A DNA stretch of 64,000 bases from Opitutales bacterium (GTDB taxonomy: Bacteria; Verrucomicrobiota; Verrucomicrobiia; Opitutales; Oceanipulchritudinaceae), in NCBI GenBank assembly GCA_020831585.1, contig JAFIGE010000001.1, positions 62,001 through 126,000 on the forward strand, read 5' to 3'. The notes under the pieces are model-generated. The model worked only from the letters and a program-made list of their open reading frames with translations. It was not told the origin of the DNA and did not search any database. Shown piece by piece: positions 1-8,428 of this stretch; the first letter of the stretch is position 1, and the number at the start of each line of letters is the position of its first letter. The position numbers and the translations under genes are program-made.

Positions 1-150
1 GGACATAACGAATTTGGAAAAGCTGAGGAAAACAGAGATACTGCCACCGAATGGCAAGCCTTTCTTGAGAAAATTCGGCGCAGCGGATCGACGAAGCCCT
101 TAAGCGCGAATTGGGTTGATCCGCCCGAAAGAATATCCAGCCTGCTGTAA
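1..150 (+). CDS. 3' end of an unidentified gene (partial)
   Basis: Frame 1 is open from the first base to a TAA at 148-150 and encodes 49 residues, including the stretch EWQAFLEKIRRSG and the tail DPPERISSLL. It reads like a genuine protein C-terminus, with charged helices and no low-complexity sequence. The start lies outside the window, so family and function cannot be assigned. The next gene begins 57 bases downstream on the same strand, so the two could be co-transcribed with the GH88-like hydrolase. Confidence 0.45.
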   Translation, partial: GHNEFGKAEENRDTATEWQAFLEKIRRSGSTKPLSANWVDPPERISSLL

Positions 151-206
151 GTGGGTTTGGCGGGCACCTTGCCGCCGATCTCCCCCAATCCCCGTTTTCC
201 ATCCCC

Positions 207-2453
207 ATGAAGCTCCTAAAATTCCTTCCGGCTATGCTATTGCCGGTTACCTTTGTTTCCGCCGCGCCAGACGCGGCGGAGATCATCTTCGCCGGTGAAG
301 CCTACGCCGCCGAACGGGCGGCCCTCACCCGCGACCACATTTTCGCAAACCTGTGGGGTGTCACGGGCGATGCCTTTCCCTTTGAAACAGTGGATGGCGG
401 GGTTTGGCGCTACCGTGCCGAAAACACCTGGCCGGCGGGGTTCTACGGGGGCATCTTCTGGCACTTCGCCGATCTGACGGGCGATGAATCTTGGGCCGAC
501 CCCGCCCGCCAATACACCCAGGCCCTCTCCGCCTGGAGGACGCGGGCGAATGACCACGATATCGGCTTCAATCTCCTGACCACCTTCGGGCGGGCTTATT
601 CGATCACCGGCGACGCGGCCGACCGCGCCGCCCTCGTCACGGGAGCGAACACCTTTTCGACAGCGCACTGGATGGAGGTGGTTGGATCGTTGTGGTCCTT
701 CAATTTCAACAATTCCCGAATCACTCCGTCCGGTAGCGACCGCCGCGTCGGCCCCATCCGCCAGGGTCAAAATGTCATCATCGATACCGCGATGAACATC
801 GAGCTGCTCTTTCAGGGAGCACGTTACAGCGGCGAACGGTTGCTGTGGGAACGGGGCTTGAGTCACATGCAAAACACCGTGCGCGATATGATCCGCGAGG
901 ATGGCGGGAATATCCAGGTGGTTGATTACTGGCTCACGGACAGATTTGAGGACGGCGAGTTGGTCGCCGAAGCCGGGTCGCTCCGCGGTGCCTACGCCTG
1001 GCAGGGCCTTTCCAACGAGAGTGCCTGGTCGCGGGGCCAGGGATGGGCCATTCACGGCCTCGCCTCGGCTTATCGGGAGACAGGCGATCCGGTCATTCTC
1101 GAAGGCCTTCTGCGCGCGGTCGATTTCTACATCCGTGAAACACCGGAGGACGGCGTAGCCTGGTGGGATTTTGACGCGCCGGTGATCGATCCGGCCGATT
1201 GGGTAGGCACGGGCTGGGAGGGGGCGGATTTTCTCGCGCGCGATTCCTCCGCCGCCGCCATCACGGCTGCCGGGATGCTCGAACTGAGCCGCCTGCTGGA
1301 AGATCCGGCCCTGCGGCAGCACTATTTCGATTATGCCGAGCGCATCCTTGTGAGCCTCTCCACGCCGGATGCGGACGGCGGTTACCTTTCCGTGAACACC
1401 GCCTTTGAGAGCATCCTCACAAAAGGCACGTATTCCTTCACCGGATACGATAAAGGTCTCCCTTGGGGCGACTTCTATTACATCCAGGCGCTCCAGCGCT
1501 ACCGCGAGATCGTGGATCCGTTTCCGATGTGGGGTGCGCATCCCGAAACCGCGCGAACAGCCCGCTGGGGTGCCCTGCCCGCTCACGTATGGACGGTGCG
1601 CAGCCACGCGGGCCGCCGTGCCCTGGGGACGGTGCACGGTCTCTACTCAAATGGTGTGGGCGGGTACGCCCAGGCGGTGGCATTGTACGATGAACCGGTC
1701 GAGGGCGATTTCTCCTTTGCGGTGGATTTCGTTTCTGATGAAAACTTTGCCCTGCGTGCGGACGCTTCGGCCAAAATCGTTTTCGACTGGATAGGCGAAG
1801 CCGACTATCACTTTGTCCTGCTCAGTGCGATGGAGGGTGCCTCCGGCATCTACCGGGTGCAGGGCGACCACCCCGCGTTCATGGTCCCCTTTCACGGGCC
1901 GCTGATCACCGATCACGAATGGCAACGGGTGGAGATCACCCGCAGCGGAAAAACCTACGCGGTCTCCATCGGCAATGAGCTCATCTTCAATGGCGTCTAC
2001 AACGTTGCGCCCGGCAGCGGCCTCGTCGGCGTCGGATCGCTTGGGCACTCGGCTTACTTTGCTTCGCCAGAGCTGACGATCCCGGCTTCCCTGCCAACAA
2101 CGTTCGCCACATGGGCCGCCGCCCATATCCCCAATCCTGCGGACCGCGCGCCCACCGCCGATGGCAATGGCAACGGCTTGGCCAATCTGCTCGACTACGC
2201 TCTGGGTGGTCCGGGACCCGCCCTCCAAGTCGCCGGTGTGGGCGATGGCTGGACAGAGGTGCGCTTTCCTTCCCGACCCCGCGCGGATGTGAATTTGATC
2301 CTGGAAGCGTCCGGGGATCTTGTGCACTGGCGCTCGGTCCGCACCGGTTCGCCCCTGCTCCATTTGCCCGGGCCCGATGGTCGGCGGGTCATCACCGCGT
2401 CCGCTCCGGCGGGCACCTTCTTCCGGTTGCGGGCAGAGTTTGCGGAGGATTGA
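207..2453 (+). CDS. Secreted GH88-family unsaturated glucuronyl hydrolase-like protein
   Basis: 748 residues with an N-terminal signal peptide (residues 1-19, ending SAA). The alpha/alpha-barrel part (about 25-440) carries GH88 landmarks: a His-Asp pair in DHDIGF (about 116-121), IDTAMNIELL (about 192-201), SRGQGWA (about 275-281), DSSAAAITAAGMLEL (about 346-360) and WGDFYYIQAL (about 420-429). GH88 enzymes remove the unsaturated uronic acid left by polysaccharide lyases. Residues 460-630 resemble a concanavalin/laminin-G-like beta-sandwich. The C-terminus has DGNGNGLANLLDYAL (about 649-663) and ends FFRLRAEFAED, a style frequent in secreted Verrucomicrobiota proteins. Likely exported and acting on uronic-acid polysaccharide. 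Family is fairly sure; exact substrate is unknown. It is convergent with the ExbB operon. Confidence 0.8.
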   Translation: MKLLKFLPAMLLPVTFVSAAPDAAEIIFAGEAYAAERAALTRDHIFANLWGVTGDAFPFETVDGGVWRYRAENTWPAGFYGGIFWHFADLTGDESWADPARQYTQALSAWRTRANDHDIGFNLLTTFGRAYSITGDAADRAALVTGANTFSTAHWMEVVGSLWSFNFNNSRITPSGSDRRVGPIRQGQNVIIDTAMNIELLFQGARYSGERLLWERGLSHMQNTVRDMIREDGGNIQVVDYWLTDRFEDGELVAEAGSLRGAYAWQGLSNESAWSRGQGWAIHGLASAYRETGDPVILEGLLRAVDFYIRETPEDGVAWWDFDAPVIDPADWVGTGWEGADFLARDSSAAAITAAGMLELSRLLEDPALRQHYFDYAERILVSLSTPDADGGYLSVNTAFESILTKGTYSFTGYDKGLPWGDFYYIQALQRYREIVDPFPMWGAHPETARTARWGALPAHVWTVRSHAGRRALGTVHGLYSNGVGGYAQAVALYDEPVEGDFSFAVDFVSDENFALRADASAKIVFDWIGEADYHFVLLSAMEGASGIYRVQGDHPAFMVPFHGPLITDHEWQRVEITRSGKTYAVSIGNELIFNGVYNVAPGSGLVGVGSLGHSAYFASPELTIPASLPTTFATWAAAHIPNPADRAPTADGNGNGLANLLDYALGGPGPALQVAGVGDGWTEVRFPSRPRADVNLILEASGDLVHWRSVRTGSPLLHLPGPDGRRVITASAPAGTFFRLRAEFAED

Positions 2454-2467
2454 TCGGTGTGGAAGGG

Positions 2468-2504
2468 GCACCTTGCCACTTCTCTCCCTTCCCCAACAAG
2501 GTGC
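2468..2504. repeat. Inverted repeat between convergent genes
   Basis: A perfect 8-bp inverted repeat, GCACCTTG (2468-2475) and CAAGGTGC (2497-2504), is separated by 21 bases in the 70-bp gap between the convergent GH88-like and ExbB genes. It could form a hairpin in transcripts from either strand. No T-run follows either arm, so a classical intrinsic terminator is not supported. Confidence 0.35.
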
Positions 2505-2523
2505 AGGATGCCGCTTCCCCTCT

Positions 2524-3249
2524 CTATTTTTTGGCCGGCGGGCTGTCGCAGAGGGCATCGAAGAGCTCTCCGGCGGCCTGGTGAGTCTTGAGCATGCGCG
2601 CGTTGAGGCGGTTGCGATAGATAAAGTAAGCGATCATCGCGGGGATTCCGATGACCAAGCCGGTCGCCGTGGTGATGAGCGCCTCTCCGATGTTGCCGGC
2701 CAACTCCTCCGGGCGTCCCATGCCCGCCTGGCCGATTTTCTGGAAGGCCCCGATCATTCCGCTCACAGTGCCGAGCAGGCCGACCATGGGAGCGACGGTG
2801 GCGACAACGTTCAGGTAATTGATCCATTGCCCGACATCGTTTTCCTCGCCCTCGGCGGCCTCTGCGTAGGCTTGCTCCATGGCCGCGCGGCGGGCATCGG
2901 TCTCGTCCACACGGGCCTTGCCGAGAGAGATCCGCATGAGCCGGGAAAGCGCGGTGGAGCCCTTTTCAAAGACACTTTGCGCACCCGCCACATCGCGCTT
3001 GGCCAGCGCTTCCCGCGCCGAGGAGAGGTCGGCCGGATCAAAAAAACGCTTTGTCTGCGTTTGCTGGAAGCAGTGAAAGAGCAGGTAAAACATCGCTAGG
3101 GAGAGGGCACCGAGTGGATACATGGCCCACCCACCCTGCCGAAGCAGATCAAAGAGGCTCGCCCCACCCTCTTCAGTGGCCGCTTGCAGCAAAGCAGCCG
3201 GAAGGGTCGCGAGAAGGAAACAGAGAAAGATGCGCAAGCGAATGTTCAT
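2524..3249 (-). CDS. MotA/TolQ/ExbB proton channel family protein
   Basis: 241 residues. An N-terminal hydrophobic signal-like stretch (about 1-23) is followed by a first membrane segment around 40-60 (WAMYPLGALSLAMFYLLF), a cytoplasmic region, and the conserved membrane pair at about 147-170 (VATVAPMVGLLGTVSGMIGAF) and 187-210 (GEALITTATGLVIGIPAMIAYF). The glycine/threonine-rich LLGTVSGM and ALITTATGLVIGIPA blocks are the diagnostic ExbB/TolQ signatures. Such proteins form inner-membrane proton channels powering TonB- or Tol-type envelope machines. It is last in a three-gene minus-strand operon, 6 bases after its neighbour. No ExbD/TolR partner is visible here, which is unusual for this family. 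Confidence 0.92.
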   Translation of the reverse strand: MNIRLRIFLCFLLATLPAALLQAATEEGGASLFDLLRQGGWAMYPLGALSLAMFYLLFHCFQQTQTKRFFDPADLSSAREALAKRDVAGAQSVFEKGSTALSRLMRISLGKARVDETDARRAAMEQAYAEAAEGEENDVGQWINYLNVVATVAPMVGLLGTVSGMIGAFQKIGQAGMGRPEELAGNIGEALITTATGLVIGIPAMIAYFIYRNRLNARMLKTHQAAGELFDALCDSPPAKK

Positions 3250-3255
3250 GGGAAA

Positions 3256-4080
3256 TCAGGGTGATGGAGACGCGCCCGACAAATCCCGCCGGAGGCCTTC
3301 GAGGGTTGCGGTATCGCCGATCTCGGCGGCGAGTTCAAGCGCAAGGGCACGCGCCCGGTTAATTTCCGCCGCTCCCGGCTGCGCGAAAACAAGCGCTTCG
3401 AGCAAATGATCGAGCGCCCGTTCCGTTTCATTTTCCGCCAGAGCCAGGCGGGCAAGCGCATAGTGCCCGAGGGCCGAGGTGACAAAAAACGGTTCGGCAG
3501 CCACCCAACTGCGCGCTTCTTCCCGCGCGTCTTCGGCAAAATCGAGATTCAGAAGCCCCTTCAGTCGGATGGCGTGCAGGCGACGGGCGACCTCGGTCCC
3601 TGTGAGGCGGGCTTCGAGTTGACGCCCCAGGCTGACCGCCATGAGCGGGTCTCCCGCCGCGAGCAGATGCTCCGCCACCTCCACCAATTCGAGGCCCTCC
3701 GCCGGACTGAGGTAGGGGAGAAAGGGCGTGCGCCGATTGGTGAAGGCCCGGAGGAGGCGCAGGCCGTCGGTCGTCTGGCCCGTCTCAATCAACTCCACGG
3801 CAACCAACAAAACGCCCGATCCCGGCAAGCGCAGGCTGCGGATATCGGCGCGCTCAAAAGACACCTCCACTTCGCCCGCATCCACCCGGCTACGGATGGC
3901 GATACGCTCCGGCGTAACGCTCGACGGGATGCCGGTGAATGTGCGGTTTTGGCGGGTCTCGATGCGGATGGGACCGGCGAGTTCGGCCTCCAGGGCGGCG
4001 AAGTCGAAGCTGGCCAAAGCACCGGATGCCGCGCAAACGGCCGCAAGCGAGCAAAACAGAAATTTCCGCAAGGCAATCAT
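3256..4080 (-). CDS. Secreted TPR-like hypothetical protein of the ExbB operon
   Basis: 274 residues with a clear signal peptide (MIALRKFLFCSLAAVCAASGALA). Residues about 35-85 are beta-rich (IRIETRQNRTFTG, RIAIRSRVDAGEVEVSFE). The rest is alanine/leucine-rich helical repeats resembling tetratricopeptide repeats (about 90-260), including ALGHYALARLALAENETERALDHLLEAL. Function is not known. Position between a large TPR protein and ExbB, with gaps of only 6 bases on both sides, implies a shared periplasmic complex driven by the proton channel. That link is inferred from context, not from a catalytic motif. Confidence 0.75.
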   Translation of the reverse strand: MIALRKFLFCSLAAVCAASGALASFDFAALEAELAGPIRIETRQNRTFTGIPSSVTPERIAIRSRVDAGEVEVSFERADIRSLRLPGSGVLLVAVELIETGQTTDGLRLLRAFTNRRTPFLPYLSPAEGLELVEVAEHLLAAGDPLMAVSLGRQLEARLTGTEVARRLHAIRLKGLLNLDFAEDAREEARSWVAAEPFFVTSALGHYALARLALAENETERALDHLLEALVFAQPGAAEINRARALALELAAEIGDTATLEGLRRDLSGASPSP

Positions 4081-4086
4081 GGGTCG

Positions 4087-6966
4087 TCAGGCGCCCTCCA
4101 TGGCGGACGCTTCCACAGGTTCAGGCTCGGGTGGCAGGAGGGGTTCCAGGCGGCGGCGGTTTTCCCGGGCGACGGCTCTCAGGCCGGGAAGGCGGTCGCC
4201 CGCGAAACTCTCGGCCTCCGCCCAAGTGCGAAAAGCGCCCCGCAAATCACCCAACTCCTCCAAAATACGCGCCGCGCCGCGGTAGGCGATATCCGCCTCC
4301 TCGGGAAAACCCCGGTACATGTTGAACACCCGCACATAAAAGGCACTCGCCCGGGCCGGTCGGCCCGCCCGCTCCTCGGCGCGCGCGATTCCGAGCAGTG
4401 CCTGCGCGTGCGGCCGCCCCCGTGCATCACGCAAACGAAGGAGCTCCTCAAAGACTTCGATAGTCCGGTCGGGGCGATTATCGGCAAGGAGGGCCTCGCC
4501 CAGCAGCAGGCGCACTTCGTGGGCGCGCGGATGCACGGGCAATTCCGAGAGAAAACGTTCCGCCCAAATCACGCCCCCCGCGTGATCGCCCTCCCGCATC
4601 GCCATCCGCGCGAAGCCGAGATAAGCGTGCCCTCGAAAGACCGATTGCGGGAAGCGATCCAGCAAGCTTTCGAGATAAGCGTCTGCCTGGAAGAGTCCGG
4701 CCTCGGCCATGGCCAGCGCCACCATGCCGAGTTCCTCCGCCCCGAAGACTTCCGGTCCAAACTGATCGCTCAGGGTGATGAGAATGGCCGTCGCCTCATC
4801 CGTGCGGCCCCGCTGGCGCAGGCTCTCCGCGAGGTAAGCCCGCAGACGGGCGTAGTAAGTGAATTGGTCCCGGGCGAGGGCTTCTGTTGCCTCTCTATCG
4901 ATCCAGGCGGCAAAGGACCGGTCGTCCCTCCCCCCTCCGGCGGCCGCGTCGATGCGCCATTGAACTTCGGCAAGGGAACCGAGGATGGCCTGGATCTCGT
5001 GTTGATCCGGATCGTTGCCGAAGCGGCGAAGGGCGTCTTCAAACACTGGCAGGGCCTCCGCCGGCTGCCCCTCCTGCATCCGCGCCCAGCCCAGCCAATA
5101 CAGGGCTTCGCTCAAGCGCGGGTGCGGATCGAGATCGCGGCGGTTGGCGTAGCTCTCGAAATGCTCCGCCATTTCGCCAAAAGCCTCCCGCGCACGGTGG
5201 ATTTTCCCCACCTGAAAGACACCGTAGGCAAAAAGCCGGGTCTGCTCCGGCGGTACCCGCGCGAAGGCCATCAGCGCCTCGTCCAGCCGCCCCATCGCCA
5301 TGAGCGTATCGCCCTCCAAAACAAGGGCCTCGAAGAAATTACCATCCTGCGGGAACTGCTCTGTGTAGAGGCGAATCTGCGCGAGCGCGTCCTCGTAGCG
5401 GCGCATCGCATACAACACCGCGCCGAGCCGGTAGGCCACCTCCGGATAGAGGTAGTGATCCTGCGGAAAACGTCTTTCCAAAGCCTGCAACTCCTCCAGC
5501 GCGCGCTCATTCTGCCGCTCGAAAAACCAGGCAAGGGCGTGCCAAAGAGCAGCATTGTCGACCAATGAACGCTCCTGCGAGACCCGCTGAAAGGTCGCAA
5601 AGTCCGCCCGCGCCCCCGCATAGGCCTCGGTGAAGAGCTGGTTGAACCCCCGCGCGAAGATCCAGCGGCTGTGCAGCCGGTGGTCCGCGAACTCATCGAC
5701 CAGGCGCGTGAGCACATCGACCGCCGCGTTGGAATCCCCCTGTTGCTGGTAGGCATTGGCGATGAGAAACAAGGTGAGGGGCAACTCCGGCGCGCCCGGG
5801 TAGCGCCGAAGGAAGACATCCGCCACCGCCAGCGCACCCGCCCAATCCGCTTCCTCCTGCAAAGTCAGAATCCACCGGTAATGGGCCTCGCGACGCAGCT
5901 CCTCGGGCCAACGGGCACTCTCCGCGAGCCGTTGGAAGACTATTCGCGCCTCGCGCAGACGCCCGTCTCCAAAAAATGCCATCCCGTAGCGCATGAGAAA
6001 CCCCGGCGTATAGTCCTCCATTTCCTCGAGCTGGGTCATGAGCGATTCCAACCGCGCCACCACGCCGGAAAAGTGTTCGATCCACGCGCCATCGCGGGCG
6101 GCATCGGCCCGCGCCCGCCGTGCCTCCACGCTCGCGCGCAGGTCGCGCAAACGCGCCGCCTGGCGTTCCCGCAGGATATCCAGGGGCGAAACCAACCGAT
6201 AAGCCTGGAGCGCCCGGCCAGGTTCCTCATTTTGCAGAAAATGGTCGCCCAGGCGAAGCGCGCTGAAAGAAAGCAGAGCCAACTCCGGCATCCCCTCCAT
6301 GGCCCACTGCGTTTGCAGCAGAATATCCGCCCCCACCTTCATAAGATCGTTGTCCAAGGCCAACTGGAGCGCGCGCAGACGGGCCTGCTGGCGCATCGTA
6401 AAAGGCCCGGGCGACCGATAGAATTGATTCAGGCCCTCAATTGCGGCATCAATCGCCCCGATGAGTACGCGCAACTCCGCCACCCGCAAAGTGGCAATAC
6501 CCGCCTCAGGCGCACGCGGGTGACGCTGGATATAGCGGATATAAGCCGCGATCGCATCCTCCGGTCGCCCCGCCGCCTGATAGGCCTGCGCCAGGGCAAA
6601 CTCCACAAACGAACGCCGCCGGTCATCTCCCGCCGCCGTCTCCAGATATCTTTCAAAAAACGGAATCGCCGCGCTCGCCCGCCCGCGCATCAGCTCCGCG
6701 TATCCCCGCATCGGCAAAATCGAACGCTGCAGCGTCTCGCTCCGGAACTCCGCCTCCCGACCGAAATCGCGTTCGATCTGCTCAAAGCGACTCGCCGCGC
6801 CCGCAAAATCCCCGGCGGCGAAAGCGGCAAACGCCTCCTGCACCGCCGCTTCCAGCGTCAACTGCCGCCGCGCCTGTCCCTCTACCGAAGAAACGCCGCA
6901 CAACACCAGGCATCCCAGCAGGAGCCAAGCGGTCCCGTTCCAAATCTGCGGAAAGATCAACTTCAC
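4087..6966 (-). CDS. Large secreted tetratricopeptide-repeat protein
   Basis: About 959 residues from the chosen GTG start at 6966. This start follows a GGGGGAG ribosome-binding site eight bases upstream and gives a proper signal peptide (KLIFPQIWNGTAWLLLGCLVLCG, ending SSVEGQ). An upstream in-frame ATG at 7140 would add 58 residues of non-protein-like sequence and is rejected. The mature chain is almost entirely TPR-like helical pairs, for example LTLFLIANAYQQQGDSNAAVD and ALIAMGRLDEAL-type units, similar to outer-membrane-associated TPR scaffolds such as YbgF/BamD-like proteins. It is first in the operon with a secreted hypothetical protein and ExbB. Role is probably a periplasmic scaffold; the precise function is unknown. 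Confidence 0.8.
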   Translation of the reverse strand: MKLIFPQIWNGTAWLLLGCLVLCGVSSVEGQARRQLTLEAAVQEAFAAFAAGDFAGAASRFEQIERDFGREAEFRSETLQRSILPMRGYAELMRGRASAAIPFFERYLETAAGDDRRRSFVEFALAQAYQAAGRPEDAIAAYIRYIQRHPRAPEAGIATLRVAELRVLIGAIDAAIEGLNQFYRSPGPFTMRQQARLRALQLALDNDLMKVGADILLQTQWAMEGMPELALLSFSALRLGDHFLQNEEPGRALQAYRLVSPLDILRERQAARLRDLRASVEARRARADAARDGAWIEHFSGVVARLESLMTQLEEMEDYTPGFLMRYGMAFFGDGRLREARIVFQRLAESARWPEELRREAHYRWILTLQEEADWAGALAVADVFLRRYPGAPELPLTLFLIANAYQQQGDSNAAVDVLTRLVDEFADHRLHSRWIFARGFNQLFTEAYAGARADFATFQRVSQERSLVDNAALWHALAWFFERQNERALEELQALERRFPQDHYLYPEVAYRLGAVLYAMRRYEDALAQIRLYTEQFPQDGNFFEALVLEGDTLMAMGRLDEALMAFARVPPEQTRLFAYGVFQVGKIHRAREAFGEMAEHFESYANRRDLDPHPRLSEALYWLGWARMQEGQPAEALPVFEDALRRFGNDPDQHEIQAILGSLAEVQWRIDAAAGGGRDDRSFAAWIDREATEALARDQFTYYARLRAYLAESLRQRGRTDEATAILITLSDQFGPEVFGAEELGMVALAMAEAGLFQADAYLESLLDRFPQSVFRGHAYLGFARMAMREGDHAGGVIWAERFLSELPVHPRAHEVRLLLGEALLADNRPDRTIEVFEELLRLRDARGRPHAQALLGIARAEERAGRPARASAFYVRVFNMYRGFPEEADIAYRGAARILEELGDLRGAFRTWAEAESFAGDRLPGLRAVARENRRRLEPLLPPEPEPVEASAMEGA

Positions 6967-7274
6967 AACGGCAACTCCCCCAACAACAAAACCCTTCCCC
7001 TCCCCTTGGCAAGGGCCTTTCCTGAAATAGCCCTTCCCGACTTGGCCACCCACCAAGCTCCTCGGCCACATCCGCCGGTGTATCCGGAAGCGTTTTTCAG
7101 AGAGCTGCATTCGCCCGACATTAAATCCCCACGCACCCATGCAAGAACAAAAATCTCACAAAGCCCACCATAGGCTCAGGCCTGCAACAGGAATAATGAG
7201 AGCGCTTTGCGACTTTTTTAATGTTCTGAACATTTGCGTCTTGACAGAGGGTAACCAAACATTTGGGTGGAGAA
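6967..7274. other. Divergent intergenic region
   Basis: About 308 bases lie between the diverging TPR gene and the transposase gene. It must hold the start signals of the TPR/ExbB operon. It contains a compact inverted repeat, CCCTTG-G-CAAGGG, at 7003-7015, a TTGACA hexamer at 7241-7246, and two similar short words (gaacatttgcg, aaacatttggg) near 7228-7268. I see no convincing complete promoter and no gene. Confidence 0.4.
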
Positions 7275-8270
7275 ATGAGCAGGAGGTTTTGCAGGCGGCT
7301 ACGGTATCCACGATTGGCGTGTCACCACCTTATTTCGAGGGTCGTGCAGAAGAGACGATTGATGGATGAGGAGGCGATGGAGGCAATGCGCTATATCATG
7401 CGCTCGCAGGCGGCGTTCGCGGGGATGGAGGTTCTGACCTATTGCTTTATGGCAAATCACTTTCACATCTTCGTGCGGCTGGATCCGAAGGAGACGGAGC
7501 ATCTGGACGATGCGGGCCTGGTCGCGCGGTTTCGGGCGCTCTATGGGGGGACGCGTTGTGCGTCGCTGGGATTGGATGCGGATGATTTGGAAGTCATTCT
7601 GAAGAATGACGGGGAATCGGCTGAGGGAATCCGTCGACGCCTGAAGGCTCGGATGGGCGATGTCTCTGTCTTTATGCGGGAGGTGAAAACGCGCTTTACT
7701 TTGTGGTATAATGGGGAGCGTGGCACGGTGGGCACTTTCTGGGCGGAGCGGTTCCGCAGTGTAATCGTGGAGGCGGATACGGAGGCGCAAAGGATGGTGG
7801 CGGCGTATATCGATTTGAATCCGGTGCGGGCGGGGCTGGTGGAGGACGCGGGCGACTATGGATTCAGCGGGTTCGGGGAGGCCTGCGCAGGTGGCTCGGC
7901 CGCGCGACGGGGGATCGCCCGGATCGAGGGCAGGAAAACCTGGTCGACGAAATGGCATGAGCGCTACCGGGCACGGTTGTGTAGCCGGATGGGTCCGGGA
8001 ATGCGACCTCCCAGAAGAGATGACCAGCGACATTCCGGAAAGGCCAAGGGGGAAGATCGGCAAGGAGCCGTTGTGAGCGAGAGATCGCGGCTTCTGTCGA
8101 AGATCCGCGCTTTCAGCGAGGGCTGGGTGGTCGGATCGGTTGCATGGGTGGAGCGCTGCTGTGCGGCCAACGGCTGGCTCGGCTTTCGGAGGGGGAGGAA
8201 GGCCAAACCGGTTCTTGAGGACGGTGGGCCGGAATTCGTGAAAGTCGCGGTCGCCCTGAAACGACACTGA
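7275..8270 (+). CDS. REP-associated tyrosine transposase-like protein (Y1_Tnp, IS200-like)
   Basis: 331 residues from ATG 7275; an in-frame TTG at 7263 is a weaker alternative. The Y1 transposase core is recognisable: HHLISRVV near the N-terminus, the metal-binding His-x-His in CFMANHFHIFVRL (about 60-72), and AYIDLNPVRAGLV (about 180-192), a sequence typical of RAYT proteins. These single-strand-specific HUH enzymes handle short palindromic REP-type sequences rather than forming classical insertion sequences. The C-terminal extension (about 220-331) is basic and without a recognised domain. No flanking inverted repeats of an IS were seen, consistent with a domesticated RAYT. Confidence 0.85.
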   Translation: MSRRFCRRLRYPRLACHHLISRVVQKRRLMDEEAMEAMRYIMRSQAAFAGMEVLTYCFMANHFHIFVRLDPKETEHLDDAGLVARFRALYGGTRCASLGLDADDLEVILKNDGESAEGIRRRLKARMGDVSVFMREVKTRFTLWYNGERGTVGTFWAERFRSVIVEADTEAQRMVAAYIDLNPVRAGLVEDAGDYGFSGFGEACAGGSAARRGIARIEGRKTWSTKWHERYRARLCSRMGPGMRPPRRDDQRHSGKAKGEDRQGAVVSERSRLLSKIRAFSEGWVVGSVAWVERCCAANGWLGFRRGRKAKPVLEDGGPEFVKVAVALKRH

Positions 8271-8393
8271 GGAGGGCCCACATCCTCGGGGAAGCATCGA
8301 GCAGACCCGCGCTCCTTTGTCCTCCGTTTGGTCGTTCGCCTTGTTGAACACGATTCCGTTCCCGTTTAGCGCCATCCGGCATCCGTCAAGTGA

Positions 8394-8414
8394 GACGAAC
8401 TTCGTGATCACACC
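8394..8414. repeat. Solitary insertion-sequence-like terminal repeat
   Basis: The segment aacttcgtgatcacacc and its left context closely match the right terminal repeat of the ISKra4-like element at 33229-33250 (aacttcgtgattacacc), with a few mismatches. No transposase remnant is adjacent; the transposase gene upstream belongs to a different family. It may be a scar or solo end of an excised or deleted element between the RAYT gene and pyrE. Confidence 0.45.
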
Positions 8415-8428
8415 AGATCGCCGCTTGG

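Noticed and set aside
237-1637. 466-residue minus-strand frame opposite the GH88 gene
   Set aside because: The opposite strand has clear GH88 motifs and a signal peptide; this frame shows none.
3406-5568. 720-residue plus-strand open frame opposite the TPR operon
   Set aside because: It crosses the boundary between two minus-strand genes that have signal peptides and TPR repeats; the product is arginine/glutamine-rich with no recognisable family.
5671-7173. 500-residue plus-strand open frame opposite the TPR gene
   Set aside because: Biased arginine/proline/leucine composition typical of an antisense reading of GC-rich coding DNA; no start signal.
7241-7246. TTGACA near the RAYT start as its promoter -35
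   Set aside because: A -10 element at normal spacing would fall at the coding start and no TATAAT-like hexamer is there.
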